DNA of 64,000 nucleotides from Pseudomonas sp. R4-35-07 (GCF_003852235.1 NZ_CP027732.1:3968001-4032000), one strand, 5' to 3'; shown: positions 1 through 9,634, counted from the first letter of the stretch. The notes: generated by a model not told the origin, from the sequence alone. Numbers and translations are program-made.

Positions 1-1
1 C

Positions 2-820
2 TGGGAGTCACGCCGCAAGCGCTTCGAAGGCTACGACAGCGCGGTGATCCGCCTGGGCGTGCCGGGCTCGATCAAGGGCGTGGACATCGATACCTCATTC
101 TTCACCGGCAACTACCCGCCGTCGGCCTCCCTGGAAGCCTGCTTCCTCGCCTCGGGCGAGCCGGATGCCAACACCCAGTGGGTGGAAGTGCTGTCGGCGG
201 TCGAGCTGCAAGGCAACAGCCACCATTACCACGAGATCCACAACGCGCAGGCGTTCAGCCACCTGCGGTTCAACATCTACCCGGATGGCGGCGTGGCCCG
301 TCTGCGCGTGTACGGTGTGCCGTTCCGCGACTGGTCTGCGGTGGGCGACAACGAACAGGTCGACCTGGCCGCCGCGCTCAATGGCGGGCGTGCCCTGGCC
401 TGCTCCGATGAACACTTCGGGCGCATGAGCAACATCCTCAACCCAGGCCGTGGCATCAACATGGGCGATGGCTGGGAAACCGCACGTCGCCGTACGCCGG
501 GCAATGACTGGGTGATCGTCGCGCTGGGCCACCCTGGCGAGATCGAGAAAATCATCGTCGACACCCTGCACTTCAAGGGCAACTACCCGGACACCTGCTC
601 GATCCAGGGCGCGTTCGTCAAGGGCGGCACCGACAGCCAGATCGAGACCCAATCGCTGTTCTGGCGCGAATTGCTGCCGGCACAGAAACTGGAAATGCAC
701 GCCGAACACACCTTCGCCGAGCAGATCAAGGCGCTGGGGCCGATTACCCACATCCGCTTGAACGTGTTCCCGGATGGGGGCGTGAGTCGCCTGCGGGTGT
801 TGGGCAAGGTAGCCAAATAA
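2..820 (+). CDS. alc: Allantoicase, C-terminal part (cut by window start)
   Basis: Allantoate amidinohydrolase, which splits allantoate to ureidoglycolate and urea in the urate degradation pathway. The reading frame is open from base 2, so the gene starts outside the window and about 272 codons are present, against about 330 in the family. Two copies of the allantoicase repeat are visible. The first carries [15 protein letters not shown] and [16 protein letters not shown], the second [16 protein letters not shown] and [16 protein letters not shown]. This duplicated jelly-roll layout is diagnostic of the family. The next gene encodes ureidoglycolate lyase, the following pathway step, on the same strand. 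An internal GTG at 44 is only an in-frame codon and not the start. Confidence 0.95.
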   Translation, partial: WESRRKRFEGYDSAVIRLGVPGSIKGVDIDTSFFTGNYPPSASLEACFLASGEPDANTQWVEVLSAVELQGNSHHYHEIHNAQAFSHLRFNIYPDGGVARLRVYGVPFRDWSAVGDNEQVDLAAALNGGRALACSDEHFGRMSNILNPGRGINMGDGWETARRRTPGNDWVIVALGHPGEIEKIIVDTLHFKGNYPDTCSIQGAFVKGGTDSQIETQSLFWRELLPAQKLEMHAEHTFAEQIKALGPITHIRLNVFPDGGVSRLRVLGKVAK

Positions 821-833
821 GCGAACCAAGAGC

Positions 834-880
834 GGACGCAGAGCGTCCAGGGCAGCGTTCCCACGCAGAGCGTGGGAACG
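834..880. repeat. Double hairpin intergenic repeat
   Basis: Two adjacent hairpins occupy the alc-allA gap. GGACGC-aga-GCGTCC is at 834-848. A second, with 10-bp arms CGTTCCCACG and CGTGGGAACG around a CAGAG loop, is at 856-880. Both loops read GCAGAGCG. Short repeats of this kind are common between Pseudomonas genes. Whether this one ends or attenuates transcription cannot be told from sequence. Confidence 0.6.
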
Positions 881-907
881 ATCCAACTCCAGATTAAGAA
901 GACAGCC

Positions 908-1411
908 ATGCGCACACTGACGATCGAACCCCTGACCAAAGAAGCCTTCGCCCCCTTCGGAGACGTTATCGAAACCGATGGCAGTGATCACTTCATGATC
1001 AACAACGGGTCGACCATGCGCTTTCACAAACTGGCGACGGTCGAAACAGCACAGCCTGAAGACCACGCCATCATCAGCATCTTCCGCGCCGACGCGCAGG
1101 ACATGCCGCTGACCGTGTGCATGCTGGAGCGACACCCGCTGGGCAGCCAGGCCTTCATTCCGCTGCTCGGCAACCCCTTTCTGATCGTGGTCGCGCCACT
1201 TGGCGATGCACCTGTATCAGGCTTGGTCCGCGCCTTCGTCACCAACGGCAGGCAGGGCATCAATTACCATCGCGGCGTCTGGCACCACCCGGTGCTGACG
1301 ATCGAAAAGCGGGATGACTTCCTGGTGGTTGATCGCAGTGGCACAGGCAATAACTGCGATGAGCATTTTTTCAAAGAGGATGAGCGGTTGATCCTCGCCC
1401 CCCACCAATAA
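908..1411 (+). CDS. allA: Ureidoglycolate lyase
   Basis: Converts ureidoglycolate to glyoxylate and urea, the step after allantoicase. The 167-residue product starts MRTLTIEPLTKEAFAPFGDV, typical of the AllA family, and holds the cupin-like stretch GINYHRGVWHHPVLTI with the clustered histidines of the active site. The ATG at 908 is preferred over the in-frame GTG at 872 because it gives the family N-terminus; the 872 start would add twelve residues derived from the hairpin repeat. It lies 87 bp after alc and 51 bp before the urate hydroxylase gene on the same strand, consistent with one purine-catabolic unit. Confidence 0.95.
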   Translation: MRTLTIEPLTKEAFAPFGDVIETDGSDHFMINNGSTMRFHKLATVETAQPEDHAIISIFRADAQDMPLTVCMLERHPLGSQAFIPLLGNPFLIVVAPLGDAPVSGLVRAFVTNGRQGINYHRGVWHHPVLTIEKRDDFLVVDRSGTGNNCDEHFFKEDERLILAPHQ

Positions 1412-1462
1412 GAGAAGGTCTGATCACCCGACAACAAGGGCGACAGGCGAGAGGTAAAGACT

Positions 1463-2746
1463 GTGGAAGCACATTTGATGGAATGGCTGAACCTGAGCGT
1501 GCGCTGGGTTCACATGATCACCGGCGTCGCCTGGATCGGCGCTTCTTTCTACTTCGTCTGGCTGGAAAACAACCTCAATCGCGTCAACCCCAAGAGCGGC
1601 CTGGCCGGCGACTTGTGGGCGATCCACGGTGGCGGCATCTACCACCTGGAAAAATACAAACTGGCCCCGCCGACCATGCCGGACAACCTGCATTGGTTCA
1701 AATGGGAAGCCTATTTCACCTGGATGTCGGGCATTGCGCTGCTGTGTGTGGTGTTCTACTGGAATCCGACCTTGTACCTGCTGGCTCCCGGCAGCAGCCT
1801 GAGCGGCACCGAAGGCGTCTTGCTGGGCATCGGCTCACTGTTCGTCGGCTGGTTCGTCTACTCCTTTCTCTGCGACTCGGCCCTGGGCAAGCGCCCTGCC
1901 CTGCTCGGCTTGATCCTGTTCGTGCTGTTGATTGCGGCGGCCTATGGCTTCAGCAAGGTGTTCAGCGGCCGTGGCGCCTACCTGCATGTGGGTGCGGTGA
2001 TCGGCACGATCATGGTCGGCAACGTGTTCCGCATCATCATGCCCGCCCAGCGCGCATTGGTGGCGGCCATCGCCGAGAACCGCACACCCGACCCGGCGCT
2101 GCCGGCCAAGGGCTTGCTGCGCTCACGGCACAACAACTACTTCACCTTGCCGGTGCTGTTCATCATGATCAGCAACCACTTCCCGAGCACCTATGGCAGC
2201 CACTACAACTGGCTGATCCTGGCCGGGATCGCGGTGGCGGCAGTGTTGGTGCGGCACTACTTCAACACCCGGCATAACAGCCAGAAGTATGCGTGGACCT
2301 TGCCGGTGGGTGCGCTGGCGATGATCAGTCTGGCCTACGTGACCGGGCCCTCGCCGGCGCCGGAAGTGGCCAAGGCACCGGCGGCGATCGAGTACCAACC
2401 GTTGCCGGAAACCGCCCTGGGCGGCGGCGTGAAACCGGCTGCGCCTGCAGCCCCGGCAGCTGAACCGGCACCTGCCCAAGCCAGCACCGACTTTGGCCAG
2501 GTGCACCACGTGATCGAGCAGCGTTGCACCGTCTGCCATTCGGCCAAGCCCACCAGCCCGCTGTTCAGCACCGCACCGGCCGGGGTGATGTTCGACACGC
2601 CGGCGCAGATCCAGCAACAGGCGGCGCGCATTCAAGCACAAGCCGTGGCCAGCCAGATCATGCCGCTGGGCAACATAACCCAGATGACCCAGCAGGAGCG
2701 GGATTTGATTGGCACCTGGATCAACCAGGGGGCGCGTACCAACTGA
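1463..2746 (+). CDS. puuD: Membrane urate hydroxylase with C-terminal cytochrome c domain
   Basis: Oxidises urate to 5-hydroxyisourate at the inner membrane. The first ~290 residues hold a series of hydrophobic segments (WVHMITGVAWIGASFYFVWL near the start and about seven more). An Ala/Pro-rich linker at residues ~300-340 follows. The C-terminal domain has one c-type haem motif, CTVCH (residues ~354-358), and a possible axial Met in SQIMPLG. This fusion is the known PuuD architecture, in which electrons pass from urate to the respiratory chain instead of to oxygen as in soluble uricase. The GTG at 1463 has a GAGAGG ribosome site 8 nt upstream; ATG at 1478 is an alternative start. Confidence 0.93.
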   Translation: MEAHLMEWLNLSVRWVHMITGVAWIGASFYFVWLENNLNRVNPKSGLAGDLWAIHGGGIYHLEKYKLAPPTMPDNLHWFKWEAYFTWMSGIALLCVVFYWNPTLYLLAPGSSLSGTEGVLLGIGSLFVGWFVYSFLCDSALGKRPALLGLILFVLLIAAAYGFSKVFSGRGAYLHVGAVIGTIMVGNVFRIIMPAQRALVAAIAENRTPDPALPAKGLLRSRHNNYFTLPVLFIMISNHFPSTYGSHYNWLILAGIAVAAVLVRHYFNTRHNSQKYAWTLPVGALAMISLAYVTGPSPAPEVAKAPAAIEYQPLPETALGGGVKPAAPAAPAAEPAPAQASTDFGQVHHVIEQRCTVCHSAKPTSPLFSTAPAGVMFDTPAQIQQQAARIQAQAVASQIMPLGNITQMTQQERDLIGTWINQGARTN

Positions 2747-2765
2747 TTGATTCATGGAGATCCAA

Positions 2766-2854
2766 TGTGGGAGGGGGCTTGCCCCCGATGGCGGTGATTC
2801 AGTCACAGATACTTTGAATGACACACCGCTATCGGGAGCAAGCCCCCTCCCACA
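2766..2854. repeat. REPIN (paired inverted REP elements)
   Basis: Two REP sequences in inverted orientation, TGTGGGAGGGGGCTTGC on the left and GCAAGCCCCCTCCCACA on the right, are separated by a short variable core. This is the REPIN format typical of the P. fluorescens group. It lies between puuD and the permease gene. Confidence 0.9.
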
Positions 2855-2922
2855 GGGGATCGGCAGTGTTTTGAAGATTGCGTTTCAAACAACACAAAAA
2901 TAAAAAAGATCCGAGGTGTTGC

Positions 2923-4272
2923 ATGACCGAGTTAACCGAACCGCAGATTTGCGCCGCACCCGCCATGGTGCGGCTGCCCCTCTTGCAACTGATTCTGGTA
3001 GGCCTGCAACACGTCTTGCTGATGTACGGCGGTGCTGTCGCCGTGCCCCTGATCATTGGCCAGGCCGCCGGGCTGAGCCGTGAAGAAATTGCCTTCCTGA
3101 TCAACGCCGACCTGTTGGTTGCCGGCATCGCCACGATGGTGCAGTCGTTCGGCATCGGCCCGGTGGGTATTCGCATGCCGGTGATGATGGGCGCCAGTTT
3201 CGCCGCCGTCGGCAGCATGGTCGCCATGGCCGGCATGCCCGGTATCGGCTTGCAGGGGATCTTCGGTGCGACCATCGCCGCCGGGCTTTTCGGCATGCTC
3301 ATTGCGCCGTTCATGTCCAAGGTCGTACGTTTTTTTCCGCCGCTGGTGACCGGTACCGTGATTACCGCCATCGGCCTTTCGCTGTTTCCCGTGGCCGTGA
3401 ACTGGGCCGGTGGCGGCAGCGCCGCCGCGACGTTCGGCTCGCCGGTGTACCTGGCGGTCGCTGCCCTGGTGCTGGCGACCATCCTGTTGATCAACCGTTT
3501 CATGCGCGGTTTCTGGGTGAACATCTCAGTCCTGATCGGCATGGCGCTGGGCTACGCCTTGTGCGGCACGCTCGGCATGGTCGACCTCGGCGGTCTGGCC
3601 CAGGCGCCTTGGGTGCAAGTGGTGACGCCGCTGCACTTCGGCATGCCCAAGTTCGAGTTGGCGCCGATCCTGTCGATGTGCCTGGTGGTGGTGATCATCT
3701 TTGTCGAATCCACCGGGATGTTCCTCGCCCTGGGCAAGATCACCGGCCAGGACGTCACGCCGAAGATGCTGCGTCGCGGTTTGCTGTGTGATGCCGGCGC
3801 GTCATTCTTTGCCGGGTTCTTCAACACCTTCACCCACTCCTCGTTCGCGCAGAATATCGGCCTGGTGCAGATGACCGGCGTGCGTTGCCGCTCGGTCACG
3901 ATCATGGCCGGAGCGTTTCTGATTGTGCTGAGCCTGTTGCCCAAGGCCGCTTACCTGGTGGCGTCGATTCCACCGGCGGTGCTGGGCGGCGCGGCGATCG
4001 CCATGTTCGGCATGGTCGCGGCGACCGGCATCAAGATCCTGCAGGAAGCCGATATCGCCGACCGGCGCAACCAGTTGCTGGTGGCGGTGAGCATCGGCAT
4101 GGGCTTGATCCCGGTGGTGCGTCCGGAGTTCTTCGCGCAATTGCCAATGTGGATGAGCCCGATTACCCATAGCGGCATCGCCATGGCCACCCTGAGCGCG
4201 TTGTCGCTGAACATACTGTTCAACATTCTCGGCGGTGCTGAACGCCCCGCCGTCGAGCACGCCCACCCCTGA
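2923..4272 (+). CDS. NCS2-family urate/xanthine permease
   Basis: A 449-residue inner-membrane carrier of the nucleobase-ascorbate (NCS2) family with about 12-14 hydrophobic segments. Family marks are the QH pair in VGLQHVLLMYGG near the start, the glutamate in FVESTGMFLALG, and the signature SSFAQNIGLVQMTGV with its conserved Gln and Asn. In characterised members the Glu and Gln bind the purine. Position next to puuD, allA and alc points to urate (or xanthine) as the substrate. The ATG at 2923 has GAGG 6 nt upstream; the longer frame from 2878 has a basic, non-family N-terminus. A UacT/XanQ-type role is inferred from context. Confidence 0.9.
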   Translation: MTELTEPQICAAPAMVRLPLLQLILVGLQHVLLMYGGAVAVPLIIGQAAGLSREEIAFLINADLLVAGIATMVQSFGIGPVGIRMPVMMGASFAAVGSMVAMAGMPGIGLQGIFGATIAAGLFGMLIAPFMSKVVRFFPPLVTGTVITAIGLSLFPVAVNWAGGGSAAATFGSPVYLAVAALVLATILLINRFMRGFWVNISVLIGMALGYALCGTLGMVDLGGLAQAPWVQVVTPLHFGMPKFELAPILSMCLVVVIIFVESTGMFLALGKITGQDVTPKMLRRGLLCDAGASFFAGFFNTFTHSSFAQNIGLVQMTGVRCRSVTIMAGAFLIVLSLLPKAAYLVASIPPAVLGGAAIAMFGMVAATGIKILQEADIADRRNQLLVAVSIGMGLIPVVRPEFFAQLPMWMSPITHSGIAMATLSALSLNILFNILGGAERPAVEHAHP

Positions 4273-4500
4273 CGCACGCCCCATCGTCGCCCCGTGCGCG
4301 CTGTAACGGCGCACTTGAGCCCCGACGTGGGAGCCAGTATTCTCCGCGCCCGCTTGAAACGACGGTTTTTTACCGCCTTGGCGCGGCTCTTGCTATAGCC
4401 ATAAAGTTGACCAATCAGACGAGTTCTTCAGCAGATCCAAAGGCGCCACACCAGAGCGCCAGATTAGAAAAAACATAAAACTTTAACTCGGGAGCACCGA

Positions 4501-5286
4501 ATGAAACCTATGTTCAAAGGCCTGATGCTGGCGGGATCCCTGCTGGCCGGTGGCCAAGCCGTGGCCGGTGATTTGCTGCAGTGGCAGAACAACAGCCTGA
4601 CGTATCTGTGGGGCAAGAGCTTTACCGTCAACCCGCAGATCCAGCAAACCGTCACGTTCGAACATGCCGACGCGTGGAAATACGGCGACAACTTCTTCTT
4701 CCTCGACCGCATCTTTTACAACGGCAAGGAAGACGGCAACGTCGGTCCGAATACTTACTACGGCGAGTTCAGCCCACGTTTGTCGTTCGGCAAGATTCTG
4801 GATAAGGACCTGTCATTCGGCCCGATCAAAGATGTATTGCTGGCCTTCACTTACGAGTTCGGCGAAGGCGATAACGAGTCGTACCTGTTGGGCCCGGCGA
4901 TTGACTTTAATATTCCGGGTTTCGACTACTTCCAGTTGAACTTCTACCAGCGCCAGACCGAAGGCAATCGCCCCGGCGACGGCGTGTGGCAGATCACGCC
5001 GGTGTGGTCGTACACCCTTCCCGTGGGCAATTCCGATGTGCTGATCGACGGTTTCATGGACTGGGTGGTGGATAACGACAAAAACGCCCGTGGCACCTAT
5101 CACGCCAACCTGCACTTCAACCCGCAGGTCAAATACGACCTGGGCAAGGCGCTGCATTGGGGCGACAAACAGTTGTATGTGGGGTTTGAATACGACTACT
5201 GGAAGAACAAGTACGGGATCGAGGATTCGGGGGCGTTCAAGACGACTCAGGACACGGCGAGCTTCCTGGTCAAGTATCACTTCTGA
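4501..5286 (+). CDS. Tsx-type nucleoside-specific outer-membrane channel
   Basis: A 261-residue outer-membrane beta-barrel. It has a signal peptide (basic start, then a hydrophobic run ending AVAG around residue 23), alternating aromatic strands, and a terminal phenylalanine (LVKYHF) as needed for BAM-dependent insertion. Segments such as SLTYLWGKSF and NFFFLDRIFY fit the nucleoside-specific channel-forming Tsx family. Its place after a purine permease suggests it brings nucleosides or oxidised purines across the outer membrane. The ATG has GGAG 6 nt upstream. The 228-bp gap before it, after the permease gene, shows no clear hairpin. Confidence 0.87.
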   Translation: MKPMFKGLMLAGSLLAGGQAVAGDLLQWQNNSLTYLWGKSFTVNPQIQQTVTFEHADAWKYGDNFFFLDRIFYNGKEDGNVGPNTYYGEFSPRLSFGKILDKDLSFGPIKDVLLAFTYEFGEGDNESYLLGPAIDFNIPGFDYFQLNFYQRQTEGNRPGDGVWQITPVWSYTLPVGNSDVLIDGFMDWVVDNDKNARGTYHANLHFNPQVKYDLGKALHWGDKQLYVGFEYDYWKNKYGIEDSGAFKTTQDTASFLVKYHF

Positions 5287-5305
5287 TTGCAAACTGCATA
5301 ACCAA

Positions 5306-5395
5306 TGTGGGAGGGGGCTTGCCCCCGATGGCAGTGTGTCAGTCAACCTATCAGTGACTGAACCACCGCTATCGGGGGCAAGCCCCCTCCCACAT
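5306..5395. repeat. REPIN
   Basis: Inverted pair of REP elements with about 50 bp of core, between the convergent Tsx-type and patatin genes. The hairpin could act as a bidirectional transcript end, but no T-run follows. Confidence 0.9.
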
Positions 5396-6526
5396 TTAGA
5401 TAAGTGGCAGGCCTAAGAACCGGGTGATCTCCTCGCGTTTGGCCAACGCATCTTGGCGCCCCAACTCGATCAACTCACTGCAATACCCCGCTTCGAACAG
5501 CAAGTAACTCAACACCCCTGCCCCACTGGTCTTGGTCGCCCCTGGCCCGCGCAAAAACAAGCGCAATGCCGCCGGTAATTCCTGCCGATGCCGGGCCGCG
5601 ATTTCGTCGATCGGCTGGCTGGGCGCAATCACCAGCACCTCCACGGCCGCCACCCCCGGCGAGACATGGCTGAATTGATTCAAGCGTTCCAGCAATTCGA
5701 TATCGCTTTCCAGGCTGTCAATGAACGTGCTGTTGAGCATGTGCCCGCCGATCTGCGCCAGCGTCGGTTCCTGGCCGGTGTAGGTGCGTTGCATCGAGGG
5801 TTCATTGCCGCGCGGGTTACCGCTGACGCCCACCACCAGCACGCGACTCGCGCCCAGGTGCAGGGCCGGGCTGATCGGGGCCGACTGGCGAACGGCGCCG
5901 TCACCGAAGTATTCCTGGTCGAGCTTCACCGGGGCGAACAGTAAGGGAATCGCCGAACTGGCCAGCAAGTGTTCCACCGTGAGTGGCGTCGGCACACCAA
6001 TACGCCGATGGCGCAGCCAGGGTTCGATGGTGCCGCCGCCTTGATAGAAGGTCACCGCTTGCCCGGATTCATAGCCGAACGCGGTGACCGCCACGGCGTG
6101 CAGATGCCGGTGCCGGATGGCGTCGTCAATGCCCGCCAGGTGCAGTTTGTCCTGCAGCAGATCGCGCAGCGGTGAGCTGTCGAGCAACGCCACCGGGAGC
6201 TGCCTGCCCAGGCCCAACAGGCTATGAATCAGGAAGCGACTGGCCTGGCGGACCACACCCGGCCAGTCGCTGCGCAGCACCAGATGGCTGCGAAAGCCTT
6301 GCCAGAATGCGGTGAGGCGCTGGACAGCGGCGGTGAAGTCCGTCGCGCCACTGGCCAGGGTGACCGCATTGATCGCCCCGGCCGATGTGCCGACGATCAC
6401 CGGAAACGGATTCGGCGCCCCCGGCGGTAGCAACTCGGCAATCGCCGCCAACACCCCTACCTGATACGCCGCTCGCGCCCCGCCGCCGGAAAGAATCAAG
6501 CCTGTGACCGGTTCAGCTGGGCGCAT
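5396..6526 (-). CDS. Patatin-like phospholipase
   Basis: A 376-residue patatin-family serine hydrolase. The oxyanion loop SGGGARAAYQVGVL is at residues ~13-26, the nucleophile elbow GTSAGAIN at ~46-53 and the catalytic aspartate in FGDGAVRQSAP at ~208, giving the Ser-Asp dyad. No signal peptide is seen, so it is probably a cytoplasmic or membrane-peripheral lipase (RssA/YchK-like). The ATG is preceded by GGAG. The stop sits at the edge of the REPIN. It runs in the same direction as the downstream-numbered acyltransferase gene, about 29 bp apart, so the two lipid-related genes may be cotranscribed. Confidence 0.9.
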   Translation of the reverse strand: MRPAEPVTGLILSGGGARAAYQVGVLAAIAELLPPGAPNPFPVIVGTSAGAINAVTLASGATDFTAAVQRLTAFWQGFRSHLVLRSDWPGVVRQASRFLIHSLLGLGRQLPVALLDSSPLRDLLQDKLHLAGIDDAIRHRHLHAVAVTAFGYESGQAVTFYQGGGTIEPWLRHRRIGVPTPLTVEHLLASSAIPLLFAPVKLDQEYFGDGAVRQSAPISPALHLGASRVLVVGVSGNPRGNEPSMQRTYTGQEPTLAQIGGHMLNSTFIDSLESDIELLERLNQFSHVSPGVAAVEVLVIAPSQPIDEIAARHRQELPAALRLFLRGPGATKTSGAGVLSYLLFEAGYCSELIELGRQDALAKREEITRFLGLPLI

Positions 6527-6555
6527 TGCGTCACTCCATATGGGAAAGGTAAGTC

Positions 6556-7491
6556 TTACCGACGGCGTTTTTCGTACAGCTTGGGTTCACCCGGTGGCCG
6601 GCTCTTGAAGCGGCGGTGGGTCCACAGGTATTGCTCGGGGCAGTCGCGCACCGAGGCTTCGACCCACTGGTTGATGCGCAGGCAGTCGATTTCGTCAGTC
6701 TCGCCGGGGAAATCCGTCAAGGGTGCATGAATCACCAGTCGGTAACCGCTGCCATCGGCCAGGCGTTCCTGGGTGAACGGCACCACCAGGGCTTTGCCCA
6801 GGCGTGCGAACTTGCTGGTGGCCGTGACAGTGGCGGCCTGGATGCCGAACAGCGGCACGAAGATACTTTGCTTGGCGCCGTAGTCCTGGTCCGGTGCGTA
6901 CCAGATCGCCCGGCCGGCGCGCAGCAGCTTGAGCATGCCGCGCACATCGTCGCGCTCCACCGCCAGGGAATCGAGGTTGTGGCGCTCCCGGCCACGGCGC
7001 TGGATAAAGTCGAAGAGTGGGTTGCCGTGCTCGCGGTACATGCCATCGATGGTGTGCTTTTGCCCGAGCAGGGCAGCGCCGATTTCCAGGGTGGTGAAGT
7101 GCAAGGCCATCAGGATCACGCCCTTGCCGTCCAATTGCGCCTGTTTGAGATGCTCCAACCCTTGCACATGGGCCAGGCGCGCCAGGCGCGGTTTGGGCCA
7201 CCACCAGCTCATGGCCATCTCGAAGAAGGCGATACCGGTGGAGGCGAAATTTTCCTTGAGCAGGCGTTTGCGCTCTTTGGCGGATTTTTCCGGGAAGCAC
7301 AATTCCAGGTTGCGCGCGGCGATGCGGCGACGCTCACCGGCCACGCGGTACATGCCCGCGCCCAGCAGGCGACCAATGGTCAGCAGCACGCGGTACGGCA
7401 GTTGGGTGACCAGCCACAGCAGGCCCAGCCCCAGCCATAATGGCCAAAAACGCGGGTGAAGAAATACAGCTCGAAAACGCGGGCGATCCAT
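6556..7491 (-). CDS. Lipid A biosynthesis acyltransferase (LpxL/HtrB family)
   Basis: Inner-membrane enzyme transferring a secondary acyl chain from acyl-ACP to the lipid A precursor. The 311-residue product has an N-terminal membrane anchor (FWPLWLGLGLLWLVTQLPY) and the catalytic HX4E motif in LHFTTLEIGAALL. Further family segments are GMYREHGNP and the terminal LWTHRRFKSRP. The ATG at 7491 follows GGAA and gives the usual short basic N-terminus; the longer frame needs a TTG at 7512. It is divergent from minC. Which lauroyl or 2-hydroxylauroyl transfer it performs cannot be told from this window. Confidence 0.92.
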   Translation of the reverse strand: MDRPRFRAVFLHPRFWPLWLGLGLLWLVTQLPYRVLLTIGRLLGAGMYRVAGERRRIAARNLELCFPEKSAKERKRLLKENFASTGIAFFEMAMSWWWPKPRLARLAHVQGLEHLKQAQLDGKGVILMALHFTTLEIGAALLGQKHTIDGMYREHGNPLFDFIQRRGRERHNLDSLAVERDDVRGMLKLLRAGRAIWYAPDQDYGAKQSIFVPLFGIQAATVTATSKFARLGKALVVPFTQERLADGSGYRLVIHAPLTDFPGETDEIDCLRINQWVEASVRDCPEQYLWTHRRFKSRPPGEPKLYEKRRR

Positions 7492-7609
7492 TACAGATTC
7501 CGGTAAAGACAAGGGCCGCGCATTCTACAACGGTTCGACTCGGCTTGCGGCGGGTGAGTGTTCTCGTTATAAGTCTCGACACTTTTCGTGACAAGCCGCT
7601 TTGCCGACC

Positions 7610-8347
7610 ATGAGCCAAACCGAACCGCTAGACCAAGATCCCGTGTTCCAGCTGAAAGGCAGCATGCTCGCCATTACCGTGCTGGAACTGGCCCGCAATG
7701 ACCTCGACGCCCTGGACCGCCAACTGGCCGCCAAGGTCGCCCTGGCGCCGAATTTCTTCAACAATGCCCCGCTGGTGCTGGCCCTGGACAAGCTGCCGGC
7801 CGGCCAGGGCGTCATCGACCTGCCCGGGCTGATGCGCGTGTGCCGCTCCCATGGCCTGCGGACCCTGGCGATTCGCGCCAGCCGTATCGAAGACATTGCC
7901 GCGGCCATCGCCATTGAACTGCCAGTACTGCCGCCGTCCGGCGCACGCGAGCGTCCGCTCGAACCATTGGTCGGTGAACAGAAGAAAAAACCGGAAAAAC
8001 CACCGGAACCCACGATCCGGCCGACCAAGATCATCACCTCGCCCGTGCGCGGCGGGCAGCAGATTTACGCCCAGGGCGGCGACCTTGTGGTGGTGTCCTC
8101 GGTCAGCCCCGGCGCGGAACTTCTTGCCGATGGCAATATCCATGTATACGGCCCGATGCGCGGACGTGCCCTGGCCGGCATCAAGGGTGATACCAAGGCG
8201 CGTATTTTCTGCCAGCAGTTGACCGCTGAACTGGTTTCCATCGCGGGTCAGTACAAGGTGTCCGAAGACTTGCGCCGTGATCCGCTGTGGGGGGCTTCGG
8301 TACAGGTCAACCTGTCGGGCGATGTGTTGAACATCATCCGTCTTTAA
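7610..8347 (+). CDS. minC: Septum site-determining protein MinC
   Basis: Inhibitor of FtsZ ring assembly away from midcell. The 245-residue product has the N-terminal FtsZ-interacting domain (residues 1-~105), a charged Pro/Lys linker ([12 protein letters not shown]) and the C-terminal beta-helix that dimerises and binds MinD ([30 protein letters not shown]). ATG at 7610 is chosen because it gives the standard MinC start; no strong ribosome site precedes it. It is followed by minD and minE. Confidence 0.97.
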   Translation: MSQTEPLDQDPVFQLKGSMLAITVLELARNDLDALDRQLAAKVALAPNFFNNAPLVLALDKLPAGQGVIDLPGLMRVCRSHGLRTLAIRASRIEDIAAAIAIELPVLPPSGARERPLEPLVGEQKKKPEKPPEPTIRPTKIITSPVRGGQQIYAQGGDLVVVSSVSPGAELLADGNIHVYGPMRGRALAGIKGDTKARIFCQQLTAELVSIAGQYKVSEDLRRDPLWGASVQVNLSGDVLNIIRL

Positions 8348-8434
8348 CGGATACTGCCGCATTTTCCAAGCATCTCTAGGCTCTGATAGCAAAGCGAAAC
8401 CGGCAATACTTGCGTAGGACTAGTTGAAGTTGGT

Positions 8435-8451
8435 GTTTTCCCCGGGAAAAC
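8435..8451. other. 17-bp perfect palindrome between minC and minD
   Basis: GTTTTCCC-c-GGGAAAAC, arms of 8 bp around one base, in the 199-bp minC-minD gap. No T-run follows, so it is not a standard terminator. It may be an operator or a stable short RNA hairpin ahead of minD. Confidence 0.5.
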
Positions 8452-8546
8452 CCTGGCTTCTCCCTACAAAGGCTGTCCGCCTGCAGCGAGTTTCAAGAGA
8501 TGTTTTTCAGGGACTAAAAGTCCTTTTTCCTTAGGGGTGAAACACC

Positions 8547-9359
8547 TTGGCCAAGATTCTCGTGGTTACATCCGGCAAGGGTGGTGTGGGTAAGACCACC
8601 ACCAGCGCCGCTATCGGTACCGGCCTCGCTCTGCGCGGCCACAAGACAGTCATCGTCGACTTCGACGTGGGTTTGCGTAACCTCGACCTGATCATGGGCT
8701 GCGAACGCCGCGTGGTGTACGACTTCGTCAACGTGGTGAACGGCGAAGCCAACCTGCAACAGGCCCTGATCAAGGACAAGCGCCTTGAGAACCTGTATGT
8801 GCTGGCCGCCAGCCAGACCCGTGACAAAGACGCGCTGACCAAGGAAGGCGTAGGCAAAGTCCTCGCCGAACTGAAAGAAACCTTCGAATACGTGGTATGC
8901 GACTCCCCGGCCGGCATCGAAACCGGTGCTCACCTGGCGATGTACTTCGCCGATGAAGCCATCGTGGTGACCAACCCGGAAGTGTCCTCGGTACGTGACT
9001 CGGACCGTATGCTCGGCCTGCTGGCCAGCAAGTCCCAGCGCGCCGAAAAAGGCGAAGAGCCGATCAAGGAACACCTGCTGCTGACCCGCTACAACCCTGA
9101 GCGCGTCAGCAACGGCGAAATGCTCGGCGTTGAAGACGTCAAGGACATCCTCGCGGTGACCCTGCTCGGTGTGATCCCGGAATCCCAGGCCGTGCTGAAA
9201 GCTTCCAACCAGGGCGTGCCGGTGATTCTCGACGACCAGAGCGACGCCGGCCAGGCGTACAGCGATGCTGTGGATCGCCTGCTGGGCAAGACCGTGGAAC
9301 ACCGCTTCCTCGATGTCAAGAAGAAGGGATTCTTCGAGCGTATCTTTGGAGGCAATTGA
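8547..9359 (+). CDS. minD: Septum site-determining ATPase MinD
   Basis: Membrane-cycling ATPase that recruits MinC and is released by MinE. The 270-residue product has the deviant Walker A motif GKGGVGKTTT at residues ~10-19, the switch I segment FDVGLRNLDLIMG and the Walker B stretch YVVCDSPAG. The C-terminal amphipathic membrane-targeting helix is FFERIFGGN. The start is TTG with an excellent AGGGGTGA site 6-7 nt upstream. minE begins 4 nt after the stop codon. Confidence 0.98.
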   Translation: MAKILVVTSGKGGVGKTTTSAAIGTGLALRGHKTVIVDFDVGLRNLDLIMGCERRVVYDFVNVVNGEANLQQALIKDKRLENLYVLAASQTRDKDALTKEGVGKVLAELKETFEYVVCDSPAGIETGAHLAMYFADEAIVVTNPEVSSVRDSDRMLGLLASKSQRAEKGEEPIKEHLLLTRYNPERVSNGEMLGVEDVKDILAVTLLGVIPESQAVLKASNQGVPVILDDQSDAGQAYSDAVDRLLGKTVEHRFLDVKKKGFFERIFGGN

Positions 9360-9362
9360 ACA

Positions 9363-9617
9363 ATGAAATTTCTCGACTTCTTTCGCGCCAACAAAAAGCC
9401 AAGTACCGCGTCGGTCGCGAAAGAGCGTCTACAGATCATCGTGGCGCACGAACGCGGCCAACGCAGCACCCCGGATTACCTGCCAGCCTTGCAGAAGGAA
9501 CTGGTCGAGGTGATCCGCAAGTACGTCAATATCGGCAACGATGACGTGCATGTCGCCCTGGAAAATGACGGCAGCTGCTCGATTCTGGAACTCAATATCA
9601 CCCTGCCTGATCGTTGA
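9363..9617 (+). CDS. minE: Cell division topological specificity factor MinE
   Basis: An 84-residue protein that stimulates MinD ATPase and sets the pole-to-pole oscillation. It has the N-terminal membrane-binding and anti-MinCD helix ([20 protein letters not shown]), the MinD contact segment ([12 protein letters not shown]) and the C-terminal dimer domain. The 3-bp gap after minD implies translational coupling. Confidence 0.98.
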   Translation: MKFLDFFRANKKPSTASVAKERLQIIVAHERGQRSTPDYLPALQKELVEVIRKYVNIGNDDVHVALENDGSCSILELNITLPDR

Positions 9618-9634
9618 TCGAACAGGCGGCCGCC

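Noticed and set aside
95..1135. 346-codon open frame on - across alc and allA
   Set aside because: Crosses two well-supported genes on the other strand and lacks any recognisable motif.
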